Source: Brachionus rotundiformis (taxonomy: Eukaryota > Rotifera > Eurotatoria > Ploima > Brachionidae). From it: a stretch of DNA of 64,000 nt. Positions 37,945 to 49,134 of this stretch are shown piece after piece; position 1 is the first letter of the stretch, and every line of letters starts with the position of its first letter. The notes beneath the pieces were generated by a model. It had not been told where the DNA came from, searched no databases, and saw only the letters and a program-made list of their open reading frames with translations. A program made the translations under genes and the position numbers. The DNA lies in contig JAESIW010000200.1 of assembly GCA_016802295.1 (NCBI GenBank), positions 3,377,052-3,441,051 of the forward strand. Reading direction: 5' to 3'.

Positions 37945-38303
37945 TCTAGTTTTTTTTTTATCATAGAAAATTAGACTACTAATACTTTTTTTAGTTCGAA
38001 CAACTTCAAAAAAATCGGACTATTTTTTTTATTTATTTTGCTGCATCAAAGTATATTTAAAATTTTTTGATTATAAATTGCTAAATTTGCTTTAATTTAA
38101 GTGTGCATAAAGACATATTTTTAGCTTTCCCAAGCTAAAATGCAAATGCACTGCAAGTATTAGCTACATTTGAATTCTTGAGCATGTTTTGAAATTTAAA
38201 AATAAAAAAATCTAGTTTTTCTTAGATAGGTTTATTATTTGAATAAATTTTAGTCTAAATTCTATATTATGAACTAACACTTGAAGAACACCTGAGAACA
38301 AAA
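37945..38303. promoter_or_regulatory. Compact divergent promoter region between FDPS and AGK
   Basis: Only 359 bp separate the FDPS start (-) from the AGK start (+), so the two genes probably share a bidirectional promoter. No TATA box stands in a convincing place for either gene, and no specific binding motif was identified. Confidence 0.45.
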
Positions 38304-39917
38304 ATGATGAAAGTATTGCGAACTTTTAGAAACCACTGGAAAAAGTCTGTTTTCGGAATTTCACTAGTAACTTATGGCACTTATTATCTTCTCGACCGGA
38401 AATACCGAGCCAACTTGCTGCAGGCATACTGTTATGAAGCGCTCAAATATGGCAAAGAGAAAATGGACCCTAGCAAGAATTTAAGACGTATTACTGTGTT
38501 TTTGAATCCCATTTCGGGTAAAGAGAGAGGTAAATTCTTGTACGAGAAGCATGTTGCTCCATTACTTCATCTCTCTGGTCTGGATGTCCGCTTGATTCGA
38601 CTTGAAAAAAACAGTGAAGCCAACGAGTACATGAAAGAAATTGATTTGAATGAAACAGACTGTATAGTGGTGGCTGGAGGCAATGCCACCTTGAATGAGG
38701 TAATCAGTGGTCTCGTACATAGGGAAGATTCATTCGAGTTTTTAAAACGAATACCAATTGGCATTATACCGATTGGTCAAACAAACACTTTTGCTCATAA
38801 ATGGTTAAACGCTGTAGGCTTTAAGAGAGCTAGTGCCACCGAGCTTAGACTATTGGCCGATTCAGCCATGGCCATTATAAAAGGCGAAACTGCTCCAGCT
38901 GATCTTTTAAAAGTAAGTTTGTACCAAAACATACCATATGATGAAAAGCAAGACGAGCACCATGATGATAAGCAAAGAGGTGCTTATAGTTTACTTAAGG
39001 AAAATAAAATTTATGCTTTATCTCGAGTCTCTTTCGGCTTTGTTACTTTGACCGATGCTAATTCGGACCATTTTTGGTACCTTTCATGGCTCAAATGGGT
39101 CCAAAACCGCATGAACAGATACTTCATGGATCGGTATTTGAGAATAGACCCGATCAAATACGAATTTACCTACAAAAACAGATGCTTTGGATGCTCAAGG
39201 TGTTTGGACGAAGAAAAAATAAAGAAAGAACTAGACGAATTGTTAAATCCGCCCAAAAAAGTCAATCCAAGCTTGGTTCATTCCTTGTTTAAGAGAATTG
39301 TTCCAACAACAAATAAAGAACCGGATGATATTGCTCGAAATAAGCAAAAAAAGATAAAAAATCTATCTAATTTACTTGATCAATCTAGAATAAAAAACGC
39401 AGATTGTAATAGGAATATTTTAAGCGAACTAAGACAGTGCCAAATAATATCAAGCATAAACCATCCGGATTTCGAGGACCCAGAATTTTTTGACAAAGCG
39501 TCCTCGATCGATACAGTGATTGTAAAAGATCCAGAAATGAATCCCAATGACATGTTTTTGGCACAGCGTAAGTCACTAAGTGAGTTTGAAGTTAAGAAAA
39601 TTTACAAGAAAACAGGTAAAGTTAAATCGTTCTTGATACACCACAAACTTCCAATTGAAATAGATGGTGAAATCTATAAATTGAACAACAACCCTGAAAA
39701 CGATTTGCATATGAAAGTTGAACACTTGGAAAAGTGTATCAACTTGATAAAATATGACCCGGAAAGCTCTAAAATAGAGGCCAATTATTGGCCAAATGTT
39801 TATTTAATATCTAGAAAAACATTCGAAGACACTTTTTATAATAATAAAGACAAAAAAGATCTACCCGACATTTTGCCTTTTGAGAAATATTACCTTAAGT
39901 ATTGGAAAACCTCATAG
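38304..39917 (+). CDS. AGK: Acylglycerol kinase, mitochondrial, with degenerate catalytic motif
   Basis: Intronless gene for 537 residues (human AGK 422). AGK phosphorylates mono- and diacylglycerol and is also a kinase-independent subunit of the human TIM22 carrier translocase in the inner mitochondrial membrane. The N-terminus is clearly AGK: LRTFRNHWKKSVFGISLVTY, then RRITVFLNPISGKERGKFLYEKHVAPLLHL. The DAGK catalytic loop, normally GGDGT, reads GGNAT at residues 125-129. Downstream are IPIGIIPIGQTNTFAH and AMAIIKGETAPADLLKV. A middle region is longer than in vertebrates. Loss of the Asp and the second Gly predicts a weak or dead kinase. The next Met (codon 2) could also be the start. It is intronless amid intron-rich genes. 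Confidence 0.9.
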   Translation: MMKVLRTFRNHWKKSVFGISLVTYGTYYLLDRKYRANLLQAYCYEALKYGKEKMDPSKNLRRITVFLNPISGKERGKFLYEKHVAPLLHLSGLDVRLIRLEKNSEANEYMKEIDLNETDCIVVAGGNATLNEVISGLVHREDSFEFLKRIPIGIIPIGQTNTFAHKWLNAVGFKRASATELRLLADSAMAIIKGETAPADLLKVSLYQNIPYDEKQDEHHDDKQRGAYSLLKENKIYALSRVSFGFVTLTDANSDHFWYLSWLKWVQNRMNRYFMDRYLRIDPIKYEFTYKNRCFGCSRCLDEEKIKKELDELLNPPKKVNPSLVHSLFKRIVPTTNKEPDDIARNKQKKIKNLSNLLDQSRIKNADCNRNILSELRQCQIISSINHPDFEDPEFFDKASSIDTVIVKDPEMNPNDMFLAQRKSLSEFEVKKIYKKTGKVKSFLIHHKLPIEIDGEIYKLNNNPENDLHMKVEHLEKCINLIKYDPESSKIEANYWPNVYLISRKTFEDTFYNNKDKKDLPDILPFEKYYLKYWKTS

Positions 39918-40168
39918 TTAAAATATTTGCTTGGAACAGTATATTTAAATCATTAGAATTTTAGTTAATTAAAGCTAGTTTTATTTTATATAAATAAATT
40001 TAAAAGCTAATTAATTTTTATTTTTGGTTTGAAAATTTTAATGGTCTTATAAAAGAGGCCACATTGTTTATCAAAATTATACTATTAAAATAACTTCTAA
40101 TTAACTTTTAAAAAATTTATTCCATAAGGAAACTTTTAAAGATAAATCAAATCATTTGGTTCATTTAG

Positions 40169-41821
40169 ATGCCAAATAAGCATAAAAACGCAAAATTACG
40201 AACCAAATTACTGCTTGGTGGGAAGCTTAACAATAAAAAGGAAGTCCAGAACACTTTAAAGTATTTGGCCGAAAAAGATGCCATCGAAAAAGAGGATGTA
40301 GACTTCGATTTCGAGAAGCAGCCGAATGATTTTGGTCAACTTGAAGATGGAGATGATTTTACCAAGAAAGTTAAAAATCCAAAAAAACGAAAAAATCCAA
40401 TCTATCCAAAAGAGGATACCAAAAAAGTGAAATTAAACGAAAGAACTATAAGTAAAACCAACTCAAAATCAGATGATTTAGTTCCAAAAAAAAGTAAAAA
40501 AAATAAATATTTTTTTGTGGCACATCCAGAAGCATTGAGCAAAAAAGAGGAAATTTTATCCACCCAGACTAAAAATAAATTCATTATTGATCAAAAGAAA
40601 ATTGAAAAAAACTTAGAAAAAAAGAAAATAAAACCAAATAAACTTGGCGCCAAATCTAAAATTGAAAAAAAAACAAAAAATGATGAAAAACCATGGACTA
40701 TTCAGGAATGTACCAGCGAAGAAGAAGAAACAGTCAATAAAATAGATAAAAAGAAAAAAGCTACATCAAAAAATTTCATTCTGGATATAACTGACATCGA
40801 TAAAAGTTTTAAGATAAAAAAGACTATTAAAAAATTGGAAGATGGTTCAAAAGTTGAAGTGTTTGCTCCAGAAATTCAGCAACAACTTCAAGAATCGGAT
40901 GAAGAAGAATCAGGGAATGAAGATACAGAACCGGGTGATATTGCAGAAATTGAAGAAAAAGACGAAGATAAAAACGATAAAACCAACTCTAGCTCAATTT
41001 TCACCGGTCAAGCTGCCGATAAACTCAAATCATCCAGATTTAGATACTTGAATGAACTTTTATATTCCCAAGATAGTTCTAAATCATTTGAATATTTCAA
41101 AAGGTATATCCATAAAAGTTTAAGTCAAATTCTAATGTTTAACAATATTTTAGTGATACTGATTCATTCAAAGCGTATCACGAAGGTTTTAAGTCCCAAA
41201 TATCAAAATGGCCTTTGAATCCATTAGATAATATTATCAAGTTTATAAAAAATAGATCAAGTTCTCTGATTGTAGCAGACCTGGGTTGTGGTGAAGCAAG
41301 ATTAGCTCAGTCAGTGAAAAATAAAGTACACTCTTTTGACTTCGTGGCATTAAGTGACCAAGTGGTTCAGTGTGATATGAAGAAAGTGCCCTTAGATGCA
41401 GATTCCTGCGATATCGCAGTTTTTTGTTTGTCTTTGATGGGAACTAATGTCATCGATTTTATTTGTGAAGCTCATCGAATTTTAAAATTAAAGTAAAATT
41501 TAATTTAGAAAATTTTAATATTATTTGTTTAAAATTTTAAAATTTTATAGAGGAGTTTTAAAAATAGCTGAAGTGACTAGTAGAATAAGTAATAAAAATG
41601 ACTTCATTCGAAGCATAGAATCAGTTGGTTTTAAATTGGTCAGCAAAAAAGTAATTTTATTTTAGATAAAAATCTAGGATTTAAAACAAAATAATTCGTT
41701 TAAGGATGAAACTACTGATTCAAAAGAATATTTTTATTTTTTTGATTTTGTCAAAACTTCACCTACAATTAGAAAAAAGGCTGCTATTAAATTAAACCCT
41801 TGTCTTTATAAAAAGCGATAA
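40169..41821 (+). CDS. RRP8: Ribosomal RNA-processing protein 8, nucleolar methyltransferase
   Basis: SAM-dependent Rossmann-like methyltransferase that makes m1A in 25S/28S rRNA. Exons: 40169-41103, 41154-41492, 41551-41650, 41678-41821. All are in phase (505 residues, human 456). The N-terminal 270 residues are Lys/Glu-rich with nucleolar-type basic runs. The conserved part starts at SSRFRYLNELLYSQDS, then FKAYHEGFKSQISKWPLNPLDN, SAM motif I IVADLGCGEARLA, VPLDADSCDIAVFCLSLMGT, KIAEVTSRI, VGFKLVSKK, FYFFDFVKT and the terminal NPCLYKKR. The third intron as drawn is only 27 nt (41651-41677). The alternative is a 40-nt intron with donor TTG|GTCAGC at 41638, which would delete the conserved VSKK. 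ATG 40169 follows TCATTTAG directly. Confidence 0.92.
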
Positions 41822-41948
41822 ATAAAAATTTATTTGAAAATAATTTTTTTTTACTAATTAGATATGCCTAAAGGAGTAGCTATCCTTTCCTATCAGGCAT
41901 CAAAGTACTTGTCAATTAAAATACAAATTAGCTCTCAAGTTTTTTAAA

Positions 41949-42316
41949 ATGTCAATATATCATGATGAAGTTGAAATTGAAGACATGGAATTCGATGAAG
42001 AAACTGAAACTTATTACTATCCATGTCCATGTGGAGACAGGTTTGAAATCTCGAAAGTAAATGCAAATTTTGATGCCTTTTCTTTTTTGGAAATTGAACT
42101 AAAATTTAAGGAAGATCTAGAAAATGGTGAAGAAACTGCTACTTGTCCAAGTTGTTCACTTTTAGTAAAAGTAATTTATGATAAAGTTAGTATTTTTTTA
42201 GTTAAAATTATATACAATAATTGGTATTCAAATTTTTTTAGGAAAATTTTATGAAAAATGAGAAAAAATCATTAAATAAATCAACAATTGAAAATGCAAT
42301 CGCAAAAATACCGTGA
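41949..42316 (+). CDS. DPH3: Diphthamide biosynthesis protein 3
   Basis: Small CSL-type zinc protein that donates electrons to the DPH1/DPH2 iron-sulfur enzyme in diphthamide synthesis on eEF2, and also serves Elongator. Exons: 41949-42056, 42111-42185, 42242-42316 (85 residues, human 82). It shows YHDEVEIEDMEFDEETETYY, YPCPCGDRFEIS, then EDLENGEETATCPSCSLLVK. The four zinc cysteines (CPCG and CPSC) are present. The first intron is 54 nt, a multiple of three without a stop, so unspliced RNA would read through with an 18-residue insert. Comparison with the family (ISKEDLENGE) shows that it is an intron. The gene lies 127 bp after RRP8 on the same strand. Confidence 0.95.
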
Positions 42317-43356
42317 AAAAACTTGGTTTAATTTTGATACATAATTTTAAAATATTTTTAGTAAATAAATAGCTGTTTATTCATTATTTTCTTTTATTTT
42401 CAGACAAAAGATGAATATAGAAAATCTATTTTAAGAAAGTCTCTTAGTCTTTGTTATTAATAATAGTTTTCTTAGCTATTTTTAGCAAGATTTATACCTG
42501 GAAAGAAGCATCATAAAAATTTGTTTTATACATTTTCAACAACTAAACATTTTATCTTTAATTAAAAAGAGATTTAAATTTTCAAAATTTTTATATTAGC
42601 TTTTCATGTATTGTAAAATAATTAGTTACTTAAAATATAAAATTATCATCAAAATTAAATTTATTAGAGTTTTTGTTTATAATTAAATGAATTTTAAATT
42701 ATCGTAATAAAAAATGAATAAAATAAAAAAAGTTTAAGAATTATTTCTAAAATTGAGAGCAATTTTTTTATCAAAGAATATTAAATTAAGAGTCTTTTAA
42801 TGCAATATTAATTAAAAACAGGATAAAATATAAAATTTCCGTTATTTTGATTGACTTTGTTTTAAAAATATTAATTTGATTGTTCAAACAACTAATAATA
42901 AGAATTTCATTTTGGGCAACCATAATGGACCAACATTGCTTTTTTACTATAGGAATAAAAAATTTAAACTTAATATAATTTTAAAAAATAAAATTTATTC
43001 TCAAGTAACATTAAAATACATAGAATTTTTTTCGCCCAATCTCTTGAAAATACTCACTTTATATCTTATATTGAAATAAGAAAAATAAAATTTTTTAATC
43101 TTTAATTTTTTGTGATCAAAGCATTTTAAAATATGAAATAACAAATTAAAAAATTATTATCTTATACAAACAATTTAAACAGTTTTTTTTATGTCGTAGG
43201 TTACTTATTTTTACTTAAGTTTTACAACTGAATTTTAAAAAGTTAAACCAATAAAGCTGAAATTCATATCAGCATAGTAATCTTTTATGACCATTTTATC
43301 AAAATTATTAAAGTTAAAAAAATATTAACTTTAATTATAAACTCAAAAGATTTGCA
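42317..43356. other. Non-coding stretch between DPH3 and the Ly6-like gene
   Basis: 1.04 kb of highly AT-rich sequence. A 67-codon open stretch at 42876-43079 has biased low-complexity composition and no recognisable motif. No RNA gene or promoter element was identified. Confidence 0.5.
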
Positions 43357-43791
43357 ATGAAAAAATTTTTTTTAATTTTCCTATCTATTTTTGTATTAAT
43401 TAAAATAACAAATGGAATAAAATGCTCCGTTTGTCAGGTATGCCCTGGCAGTAGTGTCGAAGCAGAATCTATCGAGAAAGAGCTCACTGCCGATGGTTGT
43501 CTTTACTGTCGAGTAATTAATTTATATAATTAAATTAACCAAAATAAAATTGTTTTCTAGACATCGTATATAATCAAAGAAGATAATCCGTCAATAATAG
43601 TTTCAAAAGCTTGTGTAGATCAATGTTTACCATCGTTTTCGGGAGGAATAATTGAAAAATGCTGTTCTTCCAATGAATGTAATTATCTATTGAATGCTTC
43701 ATTGAGCAATAAGAAGAATAGTTATATTCCATTTTATGCAATTCAATTCCTCTTTCTAATTTTATTTATATTTAATCTTAATTTAAATTAA
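43357..43791 (+). CDS. Ly6/three-finger family GPI-anchored protein
   Basis: Two exons, 43357-43512 and 43561-43791, joined in phase 0 across a 48-nt intron, encode 128 residues. The signal peptide is FFLIFLSIFVLIKITNG. The mature part is Cys-rich: KCSVCQVCPG near the start, DGCLYCR, ACVDQC, and the diagnostic CCSSNECN, matching the CCxxDxCN end of Ly6/uPAR domains. The last 20 or so residues are hydrophobic (FYAIQFLFLILFIFN) after a short Ser/Asn linker, as in a GPI-attachment signal. Length and layout fit invertebrate Ly6 proteins of cell surfaces, for example in adhesion, septate junctions or receptor modulation. The specific role is unknown. It is too short per exon to stand out in an ORF scan. 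Confidence 0.82.
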
Positions 43792-46700
43792 AATCATCAA
43801 TCCAATAAAAATTTTGATTAAATATGACTAAATTTGTCGCAGACAAGTCACGAAAACAAACAAAATTTTCGAATTCAATAAAACCACTAGTGATGTAATT
43901 TTTTCAAATAAATTTTTTAATTAATATATAAAATTTTACTATTGAATTAAATTAGCTACTTACTACTTTATGTTTATCCTTATCGATTGAATAAAAATAT
44001 TAAATTGTTTAAAACTTAGAAGTATAAAAAAATTTTTTAAATTATATTTTCTCTTTTATTTATTTTGATATCTAATTTTTTAGTTATTGATATTATTGAT
44101 TTTATCAAAAATTAAATTTCAAAATACTCATTAAATGATACTGCTGCATCAAATAAGAAGAATATTATCTAAAGTAAACGTTACTGAACAGTTTTTAGCA
44201 AAAAAAAAACTATTTTCGCAGATATATTTAGATTTCTGGAAATCAAACTAATATAAAAAATTCGTGATGTTTTTAATTTAATCCAAAATGAAAGAAAAAA
44301 TTCATTATTGGCATCTAGTATGTGCATTAATTGAGCACAATTCCTCTGATTGAGCTTAAGTGTTTCGATTGTTTTTCATTTAATCACATCTTAATTAAAA
44401 AAATGCAATACTTAATTTCACTAAAATATTCATGTTATTCATTAGTTTTACTAAGAAATAGTTTGTAAAAGATTTTCTTTCATTAGATTAAATCAAGAAA
44501 AAAAAATTGAATTATCTTGGGAAATATTAATCGCTTTCTTAGCCGGATTACACCGAATTGATGACAAGTGAGTTTTCTTTAAAGAAGATTATATGCGAAA
44601 AAATAATTCTTTTTTCATATGGAAACATATTTTTCTAGTATAAAATATCTCAATCAATCATTCTAATAAAGTTTTTCAACTAATCCTTAATAAAAATTAG
44701 AAGAGAGAACCTTTGTCATTAGTTTGCCCGCGAAATTTATTGATTTTTTCTGTTTATGTTTTTAATGAAAACTAATGAAGTTGGCGCTTGGTAAAATGGC
44801 TCAACTCAGACGCGTTCTTCGGATGTGTTGAACGTTTTTAACTTAAGATTTCTTATAAATTCTGCGAAATATAACACCGATGGAGAAAAATCAAAAATTT
44901 TTGATGATAGATTAAATTTTTTCCTCATCAAGATCACTTAATTTCAATGCAGTGTTTAATTCCTTATTTTTACACTAAAGAGTATTCTTTTTCTTTCAAG
45001 AATTTATAAACAACAAAAATAGATTAAGTCTTAATTAAAAAAATAGTGGAAATCAATCAATCTCTTGCAAAGATTTCTTATAAAACAACTTTAATAAAGT
45101 GAGTTGGCAGTAAGGTAGATTCTTAAGAGTTTATATAATTGAAATTAATTTCGTTGTGGGTATATTTAAAAAGTAAAACCAAACTATCACATTACATAAG
45201 ACATGAAGTAAAGTGGTACATATTTTGTTTAATAATAATCATTTTCCCAGGGCTATTTGGAAATTTAAGAGGCAAGAAGTTTTAATTTTGACTTAAGGTA
45301 ATCAAATTAAGAGTAAAATAATTTTTGCTGGGGATCTTAATTGATTGTTGGTAATAGATAATGTGAAAAAATTTATTATTAGCATGCCTTGATTGAATTT
45401 AAATGCATTAAAAAGAAATGTTTTTTTTTTCTCATTTAAGGTATACAAACACTAACCCTTAAGCTAAGTTAAAATTTAATTATTATTAAATAATAATTCA
45501 TTATTGATCGTTCCTGGGATTGTGTTTTCCTAAACAAGATTGTATTTATGAGATTATGATAAACTTTTTTCTATTAGGATTTTTTCCTTTTTAATCAGTT
45601 TATGTTTTATATTTATCATTCATCTATGATTTTTAAATAAACGCCATTAGATAAGTTTTAGTAAAATTGAATAAAATCAATTTTTTATCTATTTTTCATA
45701 GAATTTTTTTTCAAGCTTATTTTTATTCTACAATTTGAGCAATTTTACCATTTTCAAAACAAAAATTTTAATCCTTTTAATTTAAAGATTATTGGAAAAT
45801 AATAAATTTCTTAATCAAAATTATTCGGATAAACTTATCTTAATGATGTAGCTTTTTTATCAATATTATCAGAAGTTTCTTAAAACAAAATTAGAAATAA
45901 TAAAGTTTAATAATTCATTATTAATAAATTTTGACAGTTAAGACTGGAAAAGAGGTTTATATTAAAAATAACTTTAAATTCCATAATGCTTTTTATTACA
46001 TTAATTAATTGGAAATGTTGTTCTGTTTTAACATTCAAAAAAGTAAGCATATATTTATATGAACAAAATTATTTCACACTTTGTTTAAAAATTTATTTAA
46101 TCTCAAATGTATTTCATATTTTGGTAATTTATCCGCTTTAAAAACTAACAAAACACATTTCTGAAGAAATCAACTATTTTTTTTTACCAGTTGATCAAAC
46201 TAAATCTAACTTATTTTACTTACAAACCATCAGATCGGATCTTATCTCTGATAAACCTATTTTTGTTTAATTATTAAACTATAACTCTGATTTATTATAA
46301 AAAAAATATCAATTCATTTTTATTGTTTTAAACTTTTTTTAGGTTTAAAATGTTCAATTTTCAAATTTTATTTTTCAGCATATTATAATTTCATGAATTT
46401 CATTTTAAAACTAACAAAGTATAAAAAAATAATTATTATTTTAAAATTTTTAATTGCTTGAATAATTACAAACAAATGATTAAAACTAAATCTATTATTT
46501 CCGTAACAACAATTTTAAGAGTGAAAATTTCGTTTAATTAAAAGCTTATAGCGAATTGCGTAGTTTTTATTTAATACCTAGGTATTTATATCATTTTTTT
46601 AATAAACAAATTTAATCATGAGTTATTTTATTAATGATTTTTTAAAAAATAAACATATCATCAGCAGATATTTCATATTCAAGACACATTCGTGCACCTA

Positions 46701-49134
46701 GACCAAGAAATTTTTAAGCTTGGCCTCTGGAATATATTAAGAAATGTGTGACGTTTATTTTTTATTAGATTAGCAGATAAAATTTATTTTTTATTTATAA
46801 TAAAAGTTAAAATACCTGGATCTTTTTGAAATTAATAAATATGTTAGTCTGAAATTTTACGCTTTAAGCTTTTCTAAATGTTTTACATTAAAATGATAAA
46901 TAAATTAGTTGATTAATTGATGATTTATGGATTAGAAAGGCAGCTTCGGGTGAAAACAGAACTAGATTCATGTGAGTAAAATTTATGTTCTAATTATTGA
47001 TTTTATGAATATCATGATTATGATTATTATCATAATTATTATTTCAAGTATTTGCATTTATTTTATATTATTGAAATATTTTAACAGTTTATACTATAAA
47101 TAATAACAAAATAAATCTCATATGATATATGTTTTTATGATGTAAACGCGCTCACTCTATAAAATTTTATTTACTTTTATGCATAAAAAAAGCGAGAATA
47201 AGTATATATTTAATTACAAATCGATATGACAGAGCCTACAATTAGAGGCAATCATTTAGCTAATGCAAATATTGATTGCCAAATTATTATAAGAACTAAT
47301 TCATTTTTGTAATCTTATTATAATATTTTTTTGAGTTAAGTTTTCCCGAGCGTTTTCGCTCTTTTCCAGGCATAAGTTTTGTATCCCACAACCCAAATTG
47401 AAATATTGATTTTGAGATTTAACAACCAAGAGCTGTTTTATATGCCACTAATGTAAGTATGCTTTTTATCTTGTCAGTACTTAGGTTCCTCTATTGCTAT
47501 GTGCACTCTTCTCTCATTAAAATTGTAGTATACATCTTTTTATTTTCGAAGTTTATTAATAATTGCATGGTAGCTATAATTAAACGAAATAAAAAAGGGA
47601 ACTAAATTAGTTTGTCAGTCAATTTTATGTTTTTTTCAACATATTATATCAATGTGATTGAATTTTTTCTTTATTTTTAAAAATCATTTAAATTAAGAAA
47701 AGAAGTTAAGTTCGTATTACAAGTCTAGTGTTGAGAATGTATTTTAGATATTGACAGTCAAGGCATGCAGGAAAATAATTGGGTGCCAATGTAATTATGA
47801 TTTAAGATTATATAAATTTTGCAATGAAAATTTTATAGAAAATCAATAAAAATTTTTAGTTTTTTTGTATTTTAATTTAATTTGGATTTTTAAATGGCCT
47901 ATAAATGCGATTTTACTCTTTAGTAAATATGAAAGCCGACCATAAATAAACCAAGAGGGCTCTGTTAAGCTTTTTGAAATTTAAATTACAGCTAATTAAA
48001 ATGAAACTTGAAATCGGAAAAGAATAAATTTACATATAATTATTTCCTCAATAAAAAAACGATTTTTTTTTAATTTTCTTAATGACATTTGTTTGTTGTG
48101 TCAGAGTGCTCTCTAATTTAAAAAATTTAAAAGATAACAAAAACTAGGTCTAGGCTAAATCAGTTGAATAAGGAAGCTATTTTTCAAAAAGATTTCTTGT
48201 ATAATTCAGCCTAATTGGGACGGAAAAAGCTCCAATCGGAAAATCATCCGATTGAAAATCTATTGATATCAAATTATATAAACAATTAAAAATTTAGTTG
48301 GAAGAAATATATTTTTTAAATAAGATAAAACTAAACAAAAATTTCAAGACAATCAGCTAGTTAATTTAAAATTAAAAATTTCGATAACTAGAAAATCATC
48401 GAATAAATTAAACTAGATTAAGTAAACAATTTTTAACTATACGTCAGTGAAAAAGTTTATCTTTCAGGAAAACTGATCTTTTTTATTAAATAGAACTAAT
48501 TTTAATTTATCTATTTCTAAAATGCTAGCTAGAAATATTAGAATTAGTTTTATATTAAAAAACAAAGGAACAAGCTTTAATTAAGCCTTATTTTGCCATT
48601 GATTTAGTTTATTTCTTGGCTTTTGTGCTGAAATTTTTGAACAATTATTATTAAATTTGTTATTACTTTTTTCCGTTTTATTTAAATAGTATGTTAACTA
48701 TAAATTGTTGGAAAATTACGCTTGCTTACTAATTTTCAATCGATTTTTTTCTATTTTAAACTTAACAACACTTTTTGGTAAAAAAAAATTATATTTTTTT
48801 AAATTTAGATCTCTGTTTTATTTAGTTTTACAATTAATTAGAGATTCAAATGAGTTTAAAATTGTTCAATGTAGAGAGTTACTCTACATGTAAAAGACAA
48901 ATCAATCGATTGGAATAAATATTTTAAAAAGAATTTAATCAGCTAAATTAATATTTATAAAATGCTCATAAAGCTAAAATACAACAGAAGCTCGATCATT
49001 AATAAATTAAGTAAAAATTTAAATTTAGTTCAAACCACATGAGCTGGAACTTTGTTAGTGTTAAACTAAAAATTAAGAAAAAAAGCACAATATTTTAAAC
49101 ATTTAATTAAATTTATAAAATAAAAAAAATAATC
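43792..49134. other. 5.3-kb gene-poor region upstream of the RhoGAP-START gene
   Basis: The longest gene-free interval in the window. No supported exon was found on either strand, nor any tRNA, snRNA, long repeat or transposon protein. It contains simple A/T and (ATT)n-like runs, for example near 47010-47045. It may hold non-coding 5' exons or distant control elements of the gene at 49135. Confidence 0.5.

Noticed and set aside
42876..43079. 67-codon open stretch between DPH3 and the Ly6-like gene
   Set aside because: Lys/Asn/Ile/Phe-rich low-complexity translation that is expected by chance in DNA this rich in A and T.
48705..48893. 62-codon open stretch before the RhoGAP-START gene
   Set aside because: Low-complexity Leu/Phe/Lys composition, no motif, and no splice connection to the next gene.
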